A DNA stretch of 64,000 nt from Pseudomonas sp. RIT409 (GCF_003052515.2 NZ_QARE02000017.1:62001-126000), one strand, 5' to 3'. Counted from the first letter of the stretch, positions 6,127-14,257 are shown. Numbers and translations are program-made. The notes: generated by a model from the letters alone, not told the origin.

Positions 6127-6226
6127 CGCCTCACGTTTATCCGCCAGCACTCTCACCTGCGCCCATCGGCAACAAGCAGGCGGCCAGAGTGCTGACGAAT
6201 GAATGCAACCAACTGAGGGAAAGGAC

Positions 6227-6562
6227 ATGAATCAGACAATTCAGCAAAAGCGCGCCGTCCTCGACGTGCTGCGCCAGCGCGCCAAGCAAGCCACCGCAGA
6301 ATTCAACGCAAAGCCGCGTTTCGTTGTGGTGCCGCATCAAAACAACCTGTTCGGCGTGCTCGACCGCAAGACCGGTGTGGAATGCGCCGAGGTCGCCGGG
6401 CACAACAGCGCGTGCCAGGCCGCGCAGAGCTTCGAAAACGTGGCTGACTTCACCCAGGCCGCCCAGATCAATGTCGGCAACTGCGCACGGCTCATGCTGC
6501 GCTGGATCGCCGTCGTCAGCTTGGTGACTCTCGGCTTCGTCGCCATGGGGTATCAGCCATGA
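6227..6562 (+). CDS. Small phage protein with C-terminal membrane helix (111 aa)
   Basis: I start at the ATG at 6227, preceded by GAGG at eight bases, rather than an in-frame ATG eight codons earlier with no ribosome site. The protein has a charged helical N-terminus, a central region reading RFVVVPHQNNLFGVLDRKTG, and one transmembrane segment near the end (LMLRWIAVVSLVTLGFVAM). The cytoplasmic part looks soluble, so it is a tail-anchored membrane protein. No family recognised. Its stop overlaps the next start as ATGA. Confidence 0.65.
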   Translation: MNQTIQQKRAVLDVLRQRAKQATAEFNAKPRFVVVPHQNNLFGVLDRKTGVECAEVAGHNSACQAAQSFENVADFTQAAQINVGNCARLMLRWIAVVSLVTLGFVAMGYQP

Positions 6563-6873
6563 ACTTCGCTCCTCAAGCTGATCCGCGGCAACAGATCATC
6601 GCTGACCTCAATGCCCAGATCGCGCAATACCTGGCCACCGGCCAACGCGTTCAGAACATCCCGCCGGGCGTAAGCGGTGAGGTGCCTTTCACCGCCATCG
6701 GCAACCATCCCAAGAACCTTAAGCTGCGCCGCGATAAGCATGAGCCTCGCGTGCGTGAGCTGGCAGCCGCGGGCAATACCGCTTCGGCTATCGCTACAGC
6801 GATCGGTATCGACAGCCGGACCGTCCGGCGCATCGCCAAAGAACACGCCATCACCCTGACCGAACCGACCTGA
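6559..6873 (+). CDS. Phage protein with C-terminal helix-turn-helix (104 aa)
   Basis: The start codon overlaps the previous stop (ATGA), indicating translational coupling. The first half is polar and contains QQIIADLNAQIAQYL; the second half (residues about 65-98, VRELAAAGNTASAIATAIGIDSRTVRRIAKEH) reads as a resolvase-like helix-turn-helix. It could be a small DNA-binding regulator of the accessory operon; no specific family is recognised. Confidence 0.6.
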   Translation: MNFAPQADPRQQIIADLNAQIAQYLATGQRVQNIPPGVSGEVPFTAIGNHPKNLKLRRDKHEPRVRELAAAGNTASAIATAIGIDSRTVRRIAKEHAITLTEPT

Positions 6874-6957
6874 TGCGCAAGATCAACAAACTCGTACACC
6901 AGCGTCGACGACAGGGTTGGCTTGAACTGGAAGCGCAGCAGAGCAACGAGGCGCAGC

Positions 6958-7290
6958 ATGGAAAAGAAAGGAGCCGCGAAGCACTCGGCGGATTACCGGG
7001 AGCGCCAGAACGCGGAGAAGGCACGCCTGGGCATCGAAACCGTGAAGGTGGACATGCCGATCGGTGTCAAATCGGGGATTACCAGAGCGATGAAGGACCA
7101 CGGTTACAGCCAGATGCAGGAGCTTTGGCAAGATCTTGTGCTGTCCTTCCTGTCGATGCCACATGAGGAACAGACCAGGCGGCTGAGAAAGCCTGACGCG
7201 TCAGCTTTCGTGATAACTCCAAAGCTTGCGCGTCAGTTTGATCGAGGGTCGCGTCGGGAGTTAGCGCGCGATTCTGGTGACGCGACTTAG
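6958..7290 (+). CDS. Conserved phage protein of unknown function (110 aa)
   Basis: The ATG at 6958 is preceded by GAGG with six bases of spacing; the longer in-frame extension upstream lacks a ribosome site. The product begins MEKKGAAKHSADYRERQ and continues with LGIETVKVDMP, a helical AMKDHGYSQMQELWQDLVLSFL segment and a C-terminal ITPKLARQFDRGSRREL tail. I recall similar proteins in Pseudomonas prophages, looking like ribbon-helix-helix relatives (a short strand followed by two helices), but with no assigned role. Its 3' end overlaps the convergent gene 7287-7532 by four bases. Confidence 0.62.
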   Translation: MEKKGAAKHSADYRERQNAEKARLGIETVKVDMPIGVKSGITRAMKDHGYSQMQELWQDLVLSFLSMPHEEQTRRLRKPDASAFVITPKLARQFDRGSRRELARDSGDAT

Positions 7291-7532
7291 GATCGGTTGA
7301 AGTACTTTGCGGTCCAGTCTTGGGCAGCCTTGAGAGCTTCCTCCTTCGAAGGCCAGTTGCCTCGAAGTGTGTAGATGCGCTCTTCCCCTTCGCCATTCTG
7401 AAGCTTGGCGTCGATGTCTACACCGCCGACTGCTGAAGTTTGCGTATCGACTCTGTAAGTGAAGCGAACAAGCCTTTCCCCATAGCGGAAAGAGTTCGTT
7501 GGGTACTCTGGTCCTTCAAGCGGCACGAACAT
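7287..7532 (-). CDS. Small phage protein of unknown function (81 aa)
   Basis: Minus-strand gene with a clear AAGGAG site before the ATG at 7532. The long open frame extending further upstream on this strand is not used: it has no ribosome site and overlaps the neighbouring gene. The 81 residues look like a small beta-rich domain followed by an amphipathic helix (SKEEALKAAQDWTAKYF), with FRYGERLVRFTYRVDT as a strand-like core. No family recognised. It is convergent with 6958-7290 and divergent from 7638-8729. Confidence 0.55.
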   Translation of the reverse strand: MFVPLEGPEYPTNSFRYGERLVRFTYRVDTQTSAVGGVDIDAKLQNGEGEERIYTLRGNWPSKEEALKAAQDWTAKYFNRS

Positions 7533-7637
7533 TTTTTTCTCCTTGTGCCCGGCCCCATGCCGGTAACCACGTATAGCCCACCACCAACCTATTCGCCACC
7601 GAACTTTCGGAGGCTTGATCCCGCACGGAGCATTGCC

Positions 7638-8729
7638 ATGCAAATCGAACGATCTGGTGTCATCACATTCGGTGACGCGAACTTCTATGTTCGCACTGAG
7701 GGCTACCCACACGGCGCGCCTTGGAAAGAACAGAAAGCTTGGGAAAGCAGATTCAAGCGTGAGGTTTTCGCACGCATCGTTCAGCAACTGAACCGCATGG
7801 GCTGGTCGTGCAAGCTCCCTGAGTTTGATCAGCGTGAGTGCGATCGCTACCCGTCGATCTATCAGGACAGCCGACGCGCAGAGCGTGAATGTCGGCGCGG
7901 CGATTTGCAGGGCAATTTGAAGATGAGCTTTGGCACTCTTGAGTTCCAGATGTGGCAAGACGTAGTTAATGTCGAGAACCGGAATGGCGGTCGTTACGAC
8001 TACCAAAAAGAAGAACGCATGCCTTACATGCTCCGCCTGATGATGGAGCACACCCGCCAAAAGATCAGGCGATACCTGCTAAGCGTCTTCACCAACTACA
8101 AATTCGAGCCTAGCCGCGACCTAAAGATCGGGCCGGGGCGTAATGAAGTGACTGCGATGGAAGCTGTACTTGAGCGACGCAAACACTCAGGGCACTACGT
8201 TGAGAGCCTCGGTCGCGCGCGATTCAGCAATCAGGCAGAGCAGTCCGGCGATGGGCAGATCATCGAGGACGGTATGCGCGTTTACGCGCAGGACTACTAC
8301 GGCCGTATCGTGACAGGCATTGCGCTCTACTGCCTAAACGGCAACTGGACGATAGTCACAGGGCGATACTCCGCCATCTACAACATCTGGCACGGGCAGA
8401 TCTATGTGAGTAACCCAGGGGATTTGCGCAGGAAGCGTAATGAGCGCCAAGGTCGCAAGCGGCTTGAGGCTGAAATGTCGAAGGCTGTCGCCGAAATGAA
8501 CTTCGAACGAGCGGCCAGGCTGCGTGACATCTTATTTCCGAACCATGAGCCGCTGTTCATGATCTGGAGCGACAAGCATGGCGGCGCTTACTTCGGGCCA
8601 AACTACAGCGGCTATACAACTGACAAAAACAGCGCTGGGAAATACACCCGTGCGGAACTGAAGCCATACCTCGGCACTGCAGACCAGAAAGATCACCTTC
8701 GCGCGATCCCTGTTCGGGCAGTTGCCTGA
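7638..8729 (+). CDS. Phage protein with a UVR (UvrB/UvrC-type) motif, unknown function (363 aa)
   Basis: The start at 7638 has GGAG at seven bases; 66 upstream in-frame codons overlap the divergent gene and lack a ribosome site. The protein is basic and soluble. Residues about 275-300 (EAEMSKAVAEMNFERAARLRDIL) form a UVR motif, the helical hairpin by which UvrB and UvrC interact, here in an otherwise unrelated protein. The C-terminal 50 residues (WSDKHGGAYFGPNYSGYTTD...) resemble the small domain that phage proteins use to describe a fixed G/Y-rich fold. I recognise no whole-length family. A role in DNA metabolism is possible but unproven. Confidence 0.65.
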   Translation: MQIERSGVITFGDANFYVRTEGYPHGAPWKEQKAWESRFKREVFARIVQQLNRMGWSCKLPEFDQRECDRYPSIYQDSRRAERECRRGDLQGNLKMSFGTLEFQMWQDVVNVENRNGGRYDYQKEERMPYMLRLMMEHTRQKIRRYLLSVFTNYKFEPSRDLKIGPGRNEVTAMEAVLERRKHSGHYVESLGRARFSNQAEQSGDGQIIEDGMRVYAQDYYGRIVTGIALYCLNGNWTIVTGRYSAIYNIWHGQIYVSNPGDLRRKRNERQGRKRLEAEMSKAVAEMNFERAARLRDILFPNHEPLFMIWSDKHGGAYFGPNYSGYTTDKNSAGKYTRAELKPYLGTADQKDHLRAIPVRAVA

Positions 8730-8924
8730 TCACCCCACCGCATCAGCCGCCACCTCAATCTCATTGATGGCGGCAGGCACGTACGCTGAATCGTAATCCT
8801 TGTGCTGAAGCAACTCGTCGATGGCTGCTTCCGTCAGTCCGTCAACTTTCAGGCCCTGCCTCCCCGCAGCGATCAGCACCGCCTTCAGCGCCAAAATCAA
8901 AGCCCTTTCCCTGTCTTCGCTCAT
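8730..8924 (-). CDS. Small phage protein of unknown function (64 aa)
   Basis: From an ATG at 8924 with GGAGG eight bases upstream, the frame gives MSEDRERALILALKAVLIAAG and an acidic helical remainder. Upstream in-frame codons are longer but lack a ribosome site. Its stop abuts the stop of the convergent gene 7638-8729, and its start faces the methyltransferase gene 61 bases away. Confidence 0.55.
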   Translation of the reverse strand: MSEDRERALILALKAVLIAAGRQGLKVDGLTEAAIDELLQHKDYDSAYVPAAINEIEVAADAVG

Positions 8925-8985
8925 GACCGTTCCCTCCATGTGGAGCGTTAAGCGTAGGCCATTTCTACTCGCATGGAATCGAGCC

Positions 8986-10020
8986 ATGACCCAGCGGCAC
9001 CAGATATTGGTTGGCGACTGCATCGAGATGATGCGGACGCTGCCTGACAAGTCAGTTCACACATGTGTGACCAGTCCGCCTTACTTCGGTCTGCGCGATT
9101 ATGGCGTCGAGGGTCAGATCGGTTTGGAGCAAACGCCCGGCGAATTTCTGGCCAGGCTGGTTGAAGTGTTCCGCGAGGTGCGTCGAGTACTTCGCGACGA
9201 CGGCACGGTCTGGGTGAACATGGGCGACAGCTACGCCGGTAGCTGGGGAGCGCAGGGCAGGCCTCAAGGCGACGGCCAAATGTCCGGGCGCAGCGTCACC
9301 TCGGCCCGCCAGATTAATGAGCACCCTCGGTTCAAGTCTGGTACCGGGGTGCGCGGCCGCGAGATGGGCCTGAAATCGAAAGACCTGATGGGTATTCCTT
9401 GGCGCCTTGCATTCGCGCTACAGGACGACGGCTGGTATTTGCGACAGGACATCATCTGGAACAAACCCAACCCGATGCCGGAAAGCGTCCGCGACCGGTG
9501 CACCAAGTCGCACGAATACATCTTCCTGCTGAGCAAATCGAAGAAGTACTACTTTGATCAGGCAGCAATTGCTGAAGACGCGATAGAGCCGCGAGGCCCT
9601 GGGAACATTTCCGCGGCTGAAGCCCTGCCAGGTGAGCGCGAATCCGAGAATTCCAATATCAGAGGCTCGCTGCACAAAATCGGCCCTCGCCTCACACGCA
9701 ACAAGCGCAGCACATGGTCTGTGGCCACACACAGTTTCAAAGGCGCCCATTTCGCCACGTTCCCGCCTGACCTGATCCGACCGTGCATTCTCGCCGGAGC
9801 GCCACGGGGCGGATTGGTGCTCGACCCGTTCGGCGGGGCCGGTACCACTGCTCTTGTTGCGATGCAGGAAGGCCGCCGGTCTATCCTGTGCGAGCTAAAC
9901 CCCGAATATGCAGCGCTCTCCCGGCGGCGTCTCTACACAGCCTGGCTTGACGGCGCGGCTCAGATGGATGTCTTTCACGACTCAGCGCTGGCAGACCGTT
10001 GTTTGCTGCCAGTTCCATGA
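8986..10020 (+). CDS. Site-specific DNA methyltransferase (N6-adenine or N4-cytosine type)
   Basis: This 344-residue enzyme has catalytic motif IV TSPPY at residues 29-33 and the AdoMet-binding motif I DPFGGAGTT near residue 283, so motif IV precedes motif I: the beta class. The internal GIPWRLAFALQDDGWYLRQDIIWNKPNPMPESV segment is the usual region of these enzymes (N6A or N4C on dsDNA). No restriction endonuclease gene adjoins it, so it is an orphan phage methylase, probably protecting phage DNA or altering host regulation. The start follows only a weak GGA; an earlier in-frame extension overlaps the gene at 8730-8924. Confidence 0.9.
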   Translation: MTQRHQILVGDCIEMMRTLPDKSVHTCVTSPPYFGLRDYGVEGQIGLEQTPGEFLARLVEVFREVRRVLRDDGTVWVNMGDSYAGSWGAQGRPQGDGQMSGRSVTSARQINEHPRFKSGTGVRGREMGLKSKDLMGIPWRLAFALQDDGWYLRQDIIWNKPNPMPESVRDRCTKSHEYIFLLSKSKKYYFDQAAIAEDAIEPRGPGNISAAEALPGERESENSNIRGSLHKIGPRLTRNKRSTWSVATHSFKGAHFATFPPDLIRPCILAGAPRGGLVLDPFGGAGTTALVAMQEGRRSILCELNPEYAALSRRRLYTAWLDGAAQMDVFHDSALADRCLLPVP

Positions 10021-10055
10021 GTAGCGCAACAGGCAAGGATTCAGAATATAACGAA

Positions 10056-10868
10056 TTACAATGCATCGCTCTTTAAATCCTCATCTGCTGACTTAGCTTT
10101 TTGAAGAGGATAAGCTCCATCATAGTCTTTACCGGAATATAGCTCCCGAACTTGGTTACAGCAGAACGCGGAATCTTTAAGGCGGGAAGCCAACTTGTAC
10201 CTTCTTATAATTTCCACACTTTTTGGACTTCTGGCGAAAACTATAGCCATGTATATAGTCATCTCATGTTTCATAAATGACTCAAGAGCATAAGTGAAAT
10301 AGAATTCTTTTTTATCATGAGTGAGCGAGGAATTATCTATGAAATAAAGACACTGGGAGAACTTCCTTCCAAAGCTGCCAAGCCGGTCATTATCTGACTC
10401 TATAACCTTCCGGACATGGACACCAGCGTGCGCTAGCCCTTCAGCCCAATCTTGGGTTGAAAGCCGCTCTTTCTCGCTCAGAAGTTTAGACCTGAGCGTT
10501 TTGTTGTAGTTTTCGTTCTTAGCGCCCCTGAATATTGATGCGGCTTGCTTGTCAAACTTATCGACCAGCTTGAAAAAAGTGTTTTCAAATTTCTCAATTT
10601 CGCTCACCTCAATCTGCCGAGCAGAAGCTTCTATTTGAAACCTAAAGGTCTGAAGCAGTACAAGCAACCCTAGAAAACTAAGGATTGGGTTGGTAAGGCC
10701 GCCTACAAAATCCCCGAACTGTCCCCAAGCAGCGGCATCATTTATTTTGTGTGTACCAAACATATCGATATAGCTTTTGAAGACCAAATAGAAAATCAAT
10801 AGCGCTAGGGCAACTACTGCACTTACAAAAAGTGATGCACCCCAGGGCTTCCGATGACCATTCCTCAT
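10056..10868 (-). CDS. PutAbiC-type putative phage abortive infection protein
   Basis: The 270-residue product has a transmembrane helix at residues about 12-32 (SLFVSAVVALALLIFYLVF), the sequence WGQFGDFVGGLTNPILSFLGLLVLLQTF with a second hydrophobic helix, then QIEVSEIEKFENTFFKLVDKF. This order is the signature I know for the putative phage abortive infection family (PutAbiC). The rest is a soluble helical domain. GGAG is eight bases before the ATG. Base composition is clearly more AT-rich than all neighbours and the gene opposes them, marking it as a separately acquired cargo gene (moron) probably expressed in the lysogen to exclude other phages. Confidence 0.8.
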   Translation of the reverse strand: MRNGHRKPWGASLFVSAVVALALLIFYLVFKSYIDMFGTHKINDAAAWGQFGDFVGGLTNPILSFLGLLVLLQTFRFQIEASARQIEVSEIEKFENTFFKLVDKFDKQAASIFRGAKNENYNKTLRSKLLSEKERLSTQDWAEGLAHAGVHVRKVIESDNDRLGSFGRKFSQCLYFIDNSSLTHDKKEFYFTYALESFMKHEMTIYMAIVFARSPKSVEIIRRYKLASRLKDSAFCCNQVRELYSGKDYDGAYPLQKAKSADEDLKSDAL

Positions 10869-11034
10869 ACATCCATCTCCATAGTGATCGTCTATGGGGT
10901 ATCGGCAGCACTGATCAAAAATTTATTCCTGTTACTTATTTTGATTTTTTCCAACGACGCAATGAACGACCCGATTTTCCCATTTCCTCAGGATCATGGG
11001 CTAGACGGATGGAAATGAGCAGAGGTTAAGAAAT

Positions 11035-11355
11035 ATGTTCGTTCGCATCTACCTTAGCGGGCCTATGACTGGCCTGCCCGATTACAACTACCCGGCATTC
11101 AACGCCGAAGCGGCCCGGCTCCGCGCCCTGGGCTACACCGTCGAGAATCCTGCAGAGAATGCTCTGCCCGCCAACGCCCCGTGGCACCTCTGCATGCGTG
11201 ACGCAATCCGCCAGATGCTGACCTGCGATGTTGTGGCGTTCTTGCCTGGCTGGCAGGTCTCACGCGGCGCCAACGTCGAAATCGAACTCGCCGGGCATCT
11301 CGGCATGGAAGTCATTCAAGCGAGCGGCATTGTTTCGCCGCGGGAGGGGTTATGA
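11035..11355 (+). CDS. DUF4406 protein (nucleoside 2-deoxyribosyltransferase-like)
   Basis: The 106-residue product begins with IYLSGPMTGLPDYNYPAFN and continues with LRALGYTVENPAEN and CDVVAFLPGW, the motif order of DUF4406, a Rossmann-like family related to nucleoside deoxyribosyltransferases and common in phages. The likely role is in nucleotide or NAD-type metabolism. GAGG lies upstream of the ATG. It opens a run of overlapping small genes; its stop overlaps the next start (ATGA). Confidence 0.8.
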   Translation: MFVRIYLSGPMTGLPDYNYPAFNAEAARLRALGYTVENPAENALPANAPWHLCMRDAIRQMLTCDVVAFLPGWQVSRGANVEIELAGHLGMEVIQASGIVSPREGL

Positions 11356-12131
11356 GTCGATTCACGCTTTGCAACTGTCCGGTAGGATTCAGCGCAGCAC
11401 CAGAGCGTCATGCGCCGGACTGCCCCGGTCGTTCAGGTGCTGGCAAGCCCAGTTCCTTTGTTGGGGATCCATGCCAGACAATCGAAGAGATTCGAGGCAT
11501 GGCCGCCCCTATGACGCCTGCTGGCGGGGAAGTTGAAAACATAGGCGGTACCGATGTAGGTGCAGCCAGTGTGTTGAGATTTTGGGCAGAGGACGCGCAC
11601 AACATTCGCTGCGTCCGTGCCGAGGACTTCGACGCCCACATCATCCGATTGCAGGCCGAGGTCGCAGCCCTGCAAGCCCGTCTCATGATCGCCGATCAGC
11701 GGGTAGACGAACTCGAGGCAGACAAGCGTCGGCTTGATGCGCTTGAGTCGGAATACTGGGATGTTCGCCACCACAGCAGCCCGATTGCAGATACCGGCGA
11801 CCACAGCACCAGCATTGAGATCATCGGCCACTGGATGGACAAGCCGCATGAGCGGGTGATCGGAGAGAACTACAACGAAAACCTTCGCGCCGCCATTGAC
11901 CAGGCGATGAAGGCCGACGCCTACCCGCCAGCCCGCCCCGAATACCCGGAACTTGATGCAGCGCTCACCGAAGACAACTGGCGGATGAACCCGTGCAAGC
12001 AGGGTCATCGTGATGTTGGAGCCTGCGGCGGCAAGGCCTTCTGTCACACCTGCGACGAGACGATCACTGCGTCAACGACGCAGGAAGCATTTGAAGAGTG
12101 GAACGCCGAGCATCCGGCTCCAGAGCAATAA
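11352..12131 (+). CDS. Phage protein with coiled coil and cysteine-rich C-terminus, unknown function (259 aa)
   Basis: ATGA overlap with the DUF4406 gene. The N-terminal 45 residues contain paired Cys (CNCPVGF...CPG). Residues about 93-130 (FDAHIIRLQAEVAALQARLMIADQRVDELEADKRRLDAL) form a coiled coil. The C-terminal 50 residues have four cysteines (CKQGHRDVGACGGKAFCHTCDE), probably one zinc site. Such mosaic proteins with a coiled coil and a Cys-rich tail are common in Pseudomonas phage accessory regions. No function known. Confidence 0.68.
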   Translation: MSRFTLCNCPVGFSAAPERHAPDCPGRSGAGKPSSFVGDPCQTIEEIRGMAAPMTPAGGEVENIGGTDVGAASVLRFWAEDAHNIRCVRAEDFDAHIIRLQAEVAALQARLMIADQRVDELEADKRRLDALESEYWDVRHHSSPIADTGDHSTSIEIIGHWMDKPHERVIGENYNENLRAAIDQAMKADAYPPARPEYPELDAALTEDNWRMNPCKQGHRDVGACGGKAFCHTCDETITASTTQEAFEEWNAEHPAPEQ

Positions 12132-12185
12132 CCCCTCCCCACCCTATCCATTGCCTGCTGCGCCTATGCGCGGCGAGGAATAGTC

Positions 12186-12605
12186 ATGCCTGAAGAAATC
12201 ATTTTCGTGAACAACGAGCCAGCAGAGTGCGGTTGCAAATCTCGGTTCAGTGACGGCGGCGGACAGTATTCGGACGTCCTCTACGTCACACCTTGCCCAA
12301 CCCATTCGCCAAAGCCTTTCGGCCCAGCGGAGGTGAAGCGAGACAAAGACGGCTGGTGGTGGCATCCAGATGTGCCCAACTTTGGCGACGGTGAAGACCC
12401 TGCTCAATACCTGGCCTGGGTTGAAGCCCAGAAGCTGGAACTGAAGGGCTGGCATTCAGGTGACGAAACCTACGATTTGCCGGATGAAGACGCGGCGTGC
12501 ACAGCATGGAATCCAGAATCACCTGGTCCTGAGTGGTTTCTGATGGGCATCTTCGATACCGAGGACGGCCCGTATGTAAGCTGGGCTCGTAGAATTCAGC
12601 CATGA
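12186..12605 (+). CDS. Phage protein of unknown function (139 aa)
   Basis: A GAGGAA ribosome site precedes the ATG at 12186. The product is acidic and tryptophan-rich (DGWWWHP, PGPEWFLMGIFDTEDG), with a CGC pair near the N-terminus. It looks like a soluble small protein; I do not recognise the family. Its stop overlaps the next gene's ATG (12602), consistent with co-translation. Confidence 0.62.
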   Translation: MPEEIIFVNNEPAECGCKSRFSDGGGQYSDVLYVTPCPTHSPKPFGPAEVKRDKDGWWWHPDVPNFGDGEDPAQYLAWVEAQKLELKGWHSGDETYDLPDEDAACTAWNPESPGPEWFLMGIFDTEDGPYVSWARRIQP

Positions 12606-13168
12606 TCATCGACGACATCATGACCGACAAAATCACGCTGCATGGCCTTGGCTTTGTCCAAGTGCAGTTGGAAGGCAATCAGCGCCTGCACGTCTGGCAT
12701 CCTGAACTGCCGCGCCGGACCTGCTTCGAACATTCGGCGATTCACGACCATCGCTTCGACTTCGTGTCGCGTGTGCTGGTCGGCGAGCAACGCAACACCG
12801 AATACGGTGATATCTGGTGCGAGGACGGCGAATTCGTCATGTATCTGCACGAAGGCGCAAGAACGCCGCGCGGCGGAAGACCCTGGACGCCTGACGGTCG
12901 CACGAACATGGTCGTTACAGACGATTTCACAGTGAGCGCTGGCAGCACCTACAACCAGCGCGCCTACAAATACCATCGTACCGAGCCGCAAGGTAACGGC
13001 AAGGTCGCGACGATCATGCAGGAGTTTGGGGAATACTCGCGCGGGGCTCACTCAACTTGCCGATTTGGCATCGAGCCCGACACCGACTTCGACCGCTTCC
13101 AGTGGTCACCAGCGAGGCTTTGGGAAGTGGTCACTGATGTGCTGCTTGGCCAGCAGGTGACGCCATGA
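12602..13168 (+). CDS. Phage protein of unknown function, possible cupin-like metal site (188 aa)
   Basis: Overlaps both neighbours by 4 bases (ATGA type). The sequence contains HSAIHDHRFDF (residues about 41-51) and a later YNQRAYKYHRTEP, a histidine pattern and beta-rich composition that would fit a cupin-type metal-binding fold, as suggested only by eye. I recall homologous hypothetical proteins in Pseudomonas phages. No activity is established. Confidence 0.62.
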   Translation: MIIDDIMTDKITLHGLGFVQVQLEGNQRLHVWHPELPRRTCFEHSAIHDHRFDFVSRVLVGEQRNTEYGDIWCEDGEFVMYLHEGARTPRGGRPWTPDGRTNMVVTDDFTVSAGSTYNQRAYKYHRTEPQGNGKVATIMQEFGEYSRGAHSTCRFGIEPDTDFDRFQWSPARLWEVVTDVLLGQQVTP

Positions 13169-13788
13169 CCCAGATTAAAGAACGCCCGATTCTGTTCAGC
13201 GCGCCGATGGTGCGCGCCATTCTGGAAGGCCGGAAAACGGTCACGCGGCGTGAGGTGAAGAAGCAGGCAGCTCTGGATTGCCTGGCCGCTGGGTTCGAAC
13301 CTTCATTTCTGACGCTGCCCGGTAATGCCGACCTTTGTCCTTACGGCCGTGCCGGCGACCGGCTGTGGGTGCGCGAGACCTGGGCAGCAGATGCACAGGT
13401 GGACTCGATCGCGCCCCGAGACTTGAGCCAGGGCGAGCCAATCCTTTACCCAGCAGACTGCGCGGTTCGGCAAACCGGCTGTTCCATGATCACACAAGGC
13501 CGAGGACGTCCTTCGATCCATATGCCGCGCTGGGCCAGCCGCATCCTGCTCGAGATAGCCGACGTGCGCGTTGAGCGGTTGCAGGACATCACTTATGAGC
13601 AAGCTGTTGCTGAGGGCGTGCACCGGGACCGCGGCTGTCGAGTGTGGACCGCAACCGATGAAGACGGCACCTGCCATAAATATCCGATCCCAGCGTTCAA
13701 AGACCTATGGACAGGGATCAACGGTCCACAGGCTTGGGAGTCCAACCCGTGGGTCTGGGTCGTAGAGTTCAAGCGGGTGACGCCATGA
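13165..13788 (+). CDS. Phage ASCH-like protein (207 aa)
   Basis: The opening RPILFSAPMVRAILEGRKTVTRREVK, with RAILEGRKTVTRR, is the typical start of the phage proteins placed in or near the ASCH (RNA-binding, PUA-like) superfamily. Further hallmarks are GDRLWVRETWA and the terminal NPWVWVVEF. The family is frequent among Pseudomonas and coliphage accessory genes; nucleic-acid binding is inferred from the fold. It overlaps the genes before and after by 4 bases. Confidence 0.78.
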   Translation: MTQIKERPILFSAPMVRAILEGRKTVTRREVKKQAALDCLAAGFEPSFLTLPGNADLCPYGRAGDRLWVRETWAADAQVDSIAPRDLSQGEPILYPADCAVRQTGCSMITQGRGRPSIHMPRWASRILLEIADVRVERLQDITYEQAVAEGVHRDRGCRVWTATDEDGTCHKYPIPAFKDLWTGINGPQAWESNPWVWVVEFKRVTP

Positions 13789-13940
13789 CCAGTCGCGACC
13801 AATTCGAACAGGCCTACGCAGAGGACAACAACTGCACCGTCGCGTGGTGTCAGGAGCAGCGCATGATCAGCGGCAGCTACCGTGACCGATATCTGGCCCG
13901 CGCCTGGCACTGGTGGCAGCGCGGCAAGGAGGCGGTATGA
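13785..13940 (+). CDS. Small phage protein (51 aa)
   Basis: The start at 13785 overlaps the previous stop as ATGA. The 51 residues (MTSRDQFEQAYAEDN..., ending WHWWQRGKEAV) are rich in aromatic and charged residues. Similar very short proteins beginning with a SRDQFE-type motif are common in Pseudomonas phage accessory operons. An earlier in-frame start would overlap the previous gene heavily and is not used. Function unknown. Confidence 0.6.
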   Translation: MTSRDQFEQAYAEDNNCTVAWCQEQRMISGSYRDRYLARAWHWWQRGKEAV

Positions 13941-14257
13941 GAACCGTCTTGCGAATTGTCGACGACTCCACCGCGAAATACGGCTTTCGCCGTGAACCTG
14001 CAACCTATGAGGAGGCGGAGAAGCTAACCGGCTTCAGACTCGACCGTCGGGTGAACTATCTGATCCTGCGGAGCAACAAGGTCGAACAGATCGGCGTTGC
14101 CACGGTGGGTTGCTCTGGATGTAGTTGCGATTGCTCGTCCTGCTCATACGGGTACAACGCGCACGAACCGAGCGGCTGTTATGAGTGCGGCTACACCGGA
14201 CGCCGCCGAGTGCATTTCGGGTTCCCGCCGTCACCGCCAGCACGCAAATCCGCTTAA
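13937..14257 (+). CDS. Cysteine-rich zinc-binding phage protein (106 aa)
   Basis: AGGAGG lies four bases before the ATG at 13937, which overlaps the previous stop. The C-terminal half has CSGCSCDCSSC followed by CYECGYTGRRR: closely spaced CxxC pairs of the DnaJ central zinc-finger kind, so one or two zinc ions are probably bound. The N-terminal half (MRTVLRIVDDSTAKYGFRRE...YEEAEKLTGFRLDRRVNYLIL) is a small alpha-beta domain. No family assigned; a nucleic-acid or protein-binding role is a guess. Confidence 0.65.
   Translation: MRTVLRIVDDSTAKYGFRREPATYEEAEKLTGFRLDRRVNYLILRSNKVEQIGVATVGCSGCSCDCSSCSYGYNAHEPSGCYECGYTGRRRVHFGFPPSPPARKSA

Noticed and set aside
5671-6134. Minus-strand ORFs opposite candidate RNA 2
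   Set aside because: Same reasons; the terminator and 15-bp helix favour plus-strand RNA.
6873-7166. 97-codon ORF starting TGATG after the HTH gene
   Set aside because: The first 30 codons look plausible, but the rest is a frame-shadow of 6958-7290, which has the stronger ribosome site. A short coupled peptide is possible but unsupported.
7287-8060. Long minus-strand frame of 257 codons
   Set aside because: Only the last 81 codons, from the ATG at 7532 with AAGGAG, look coding; the rest lies antisense to 7638-8729.
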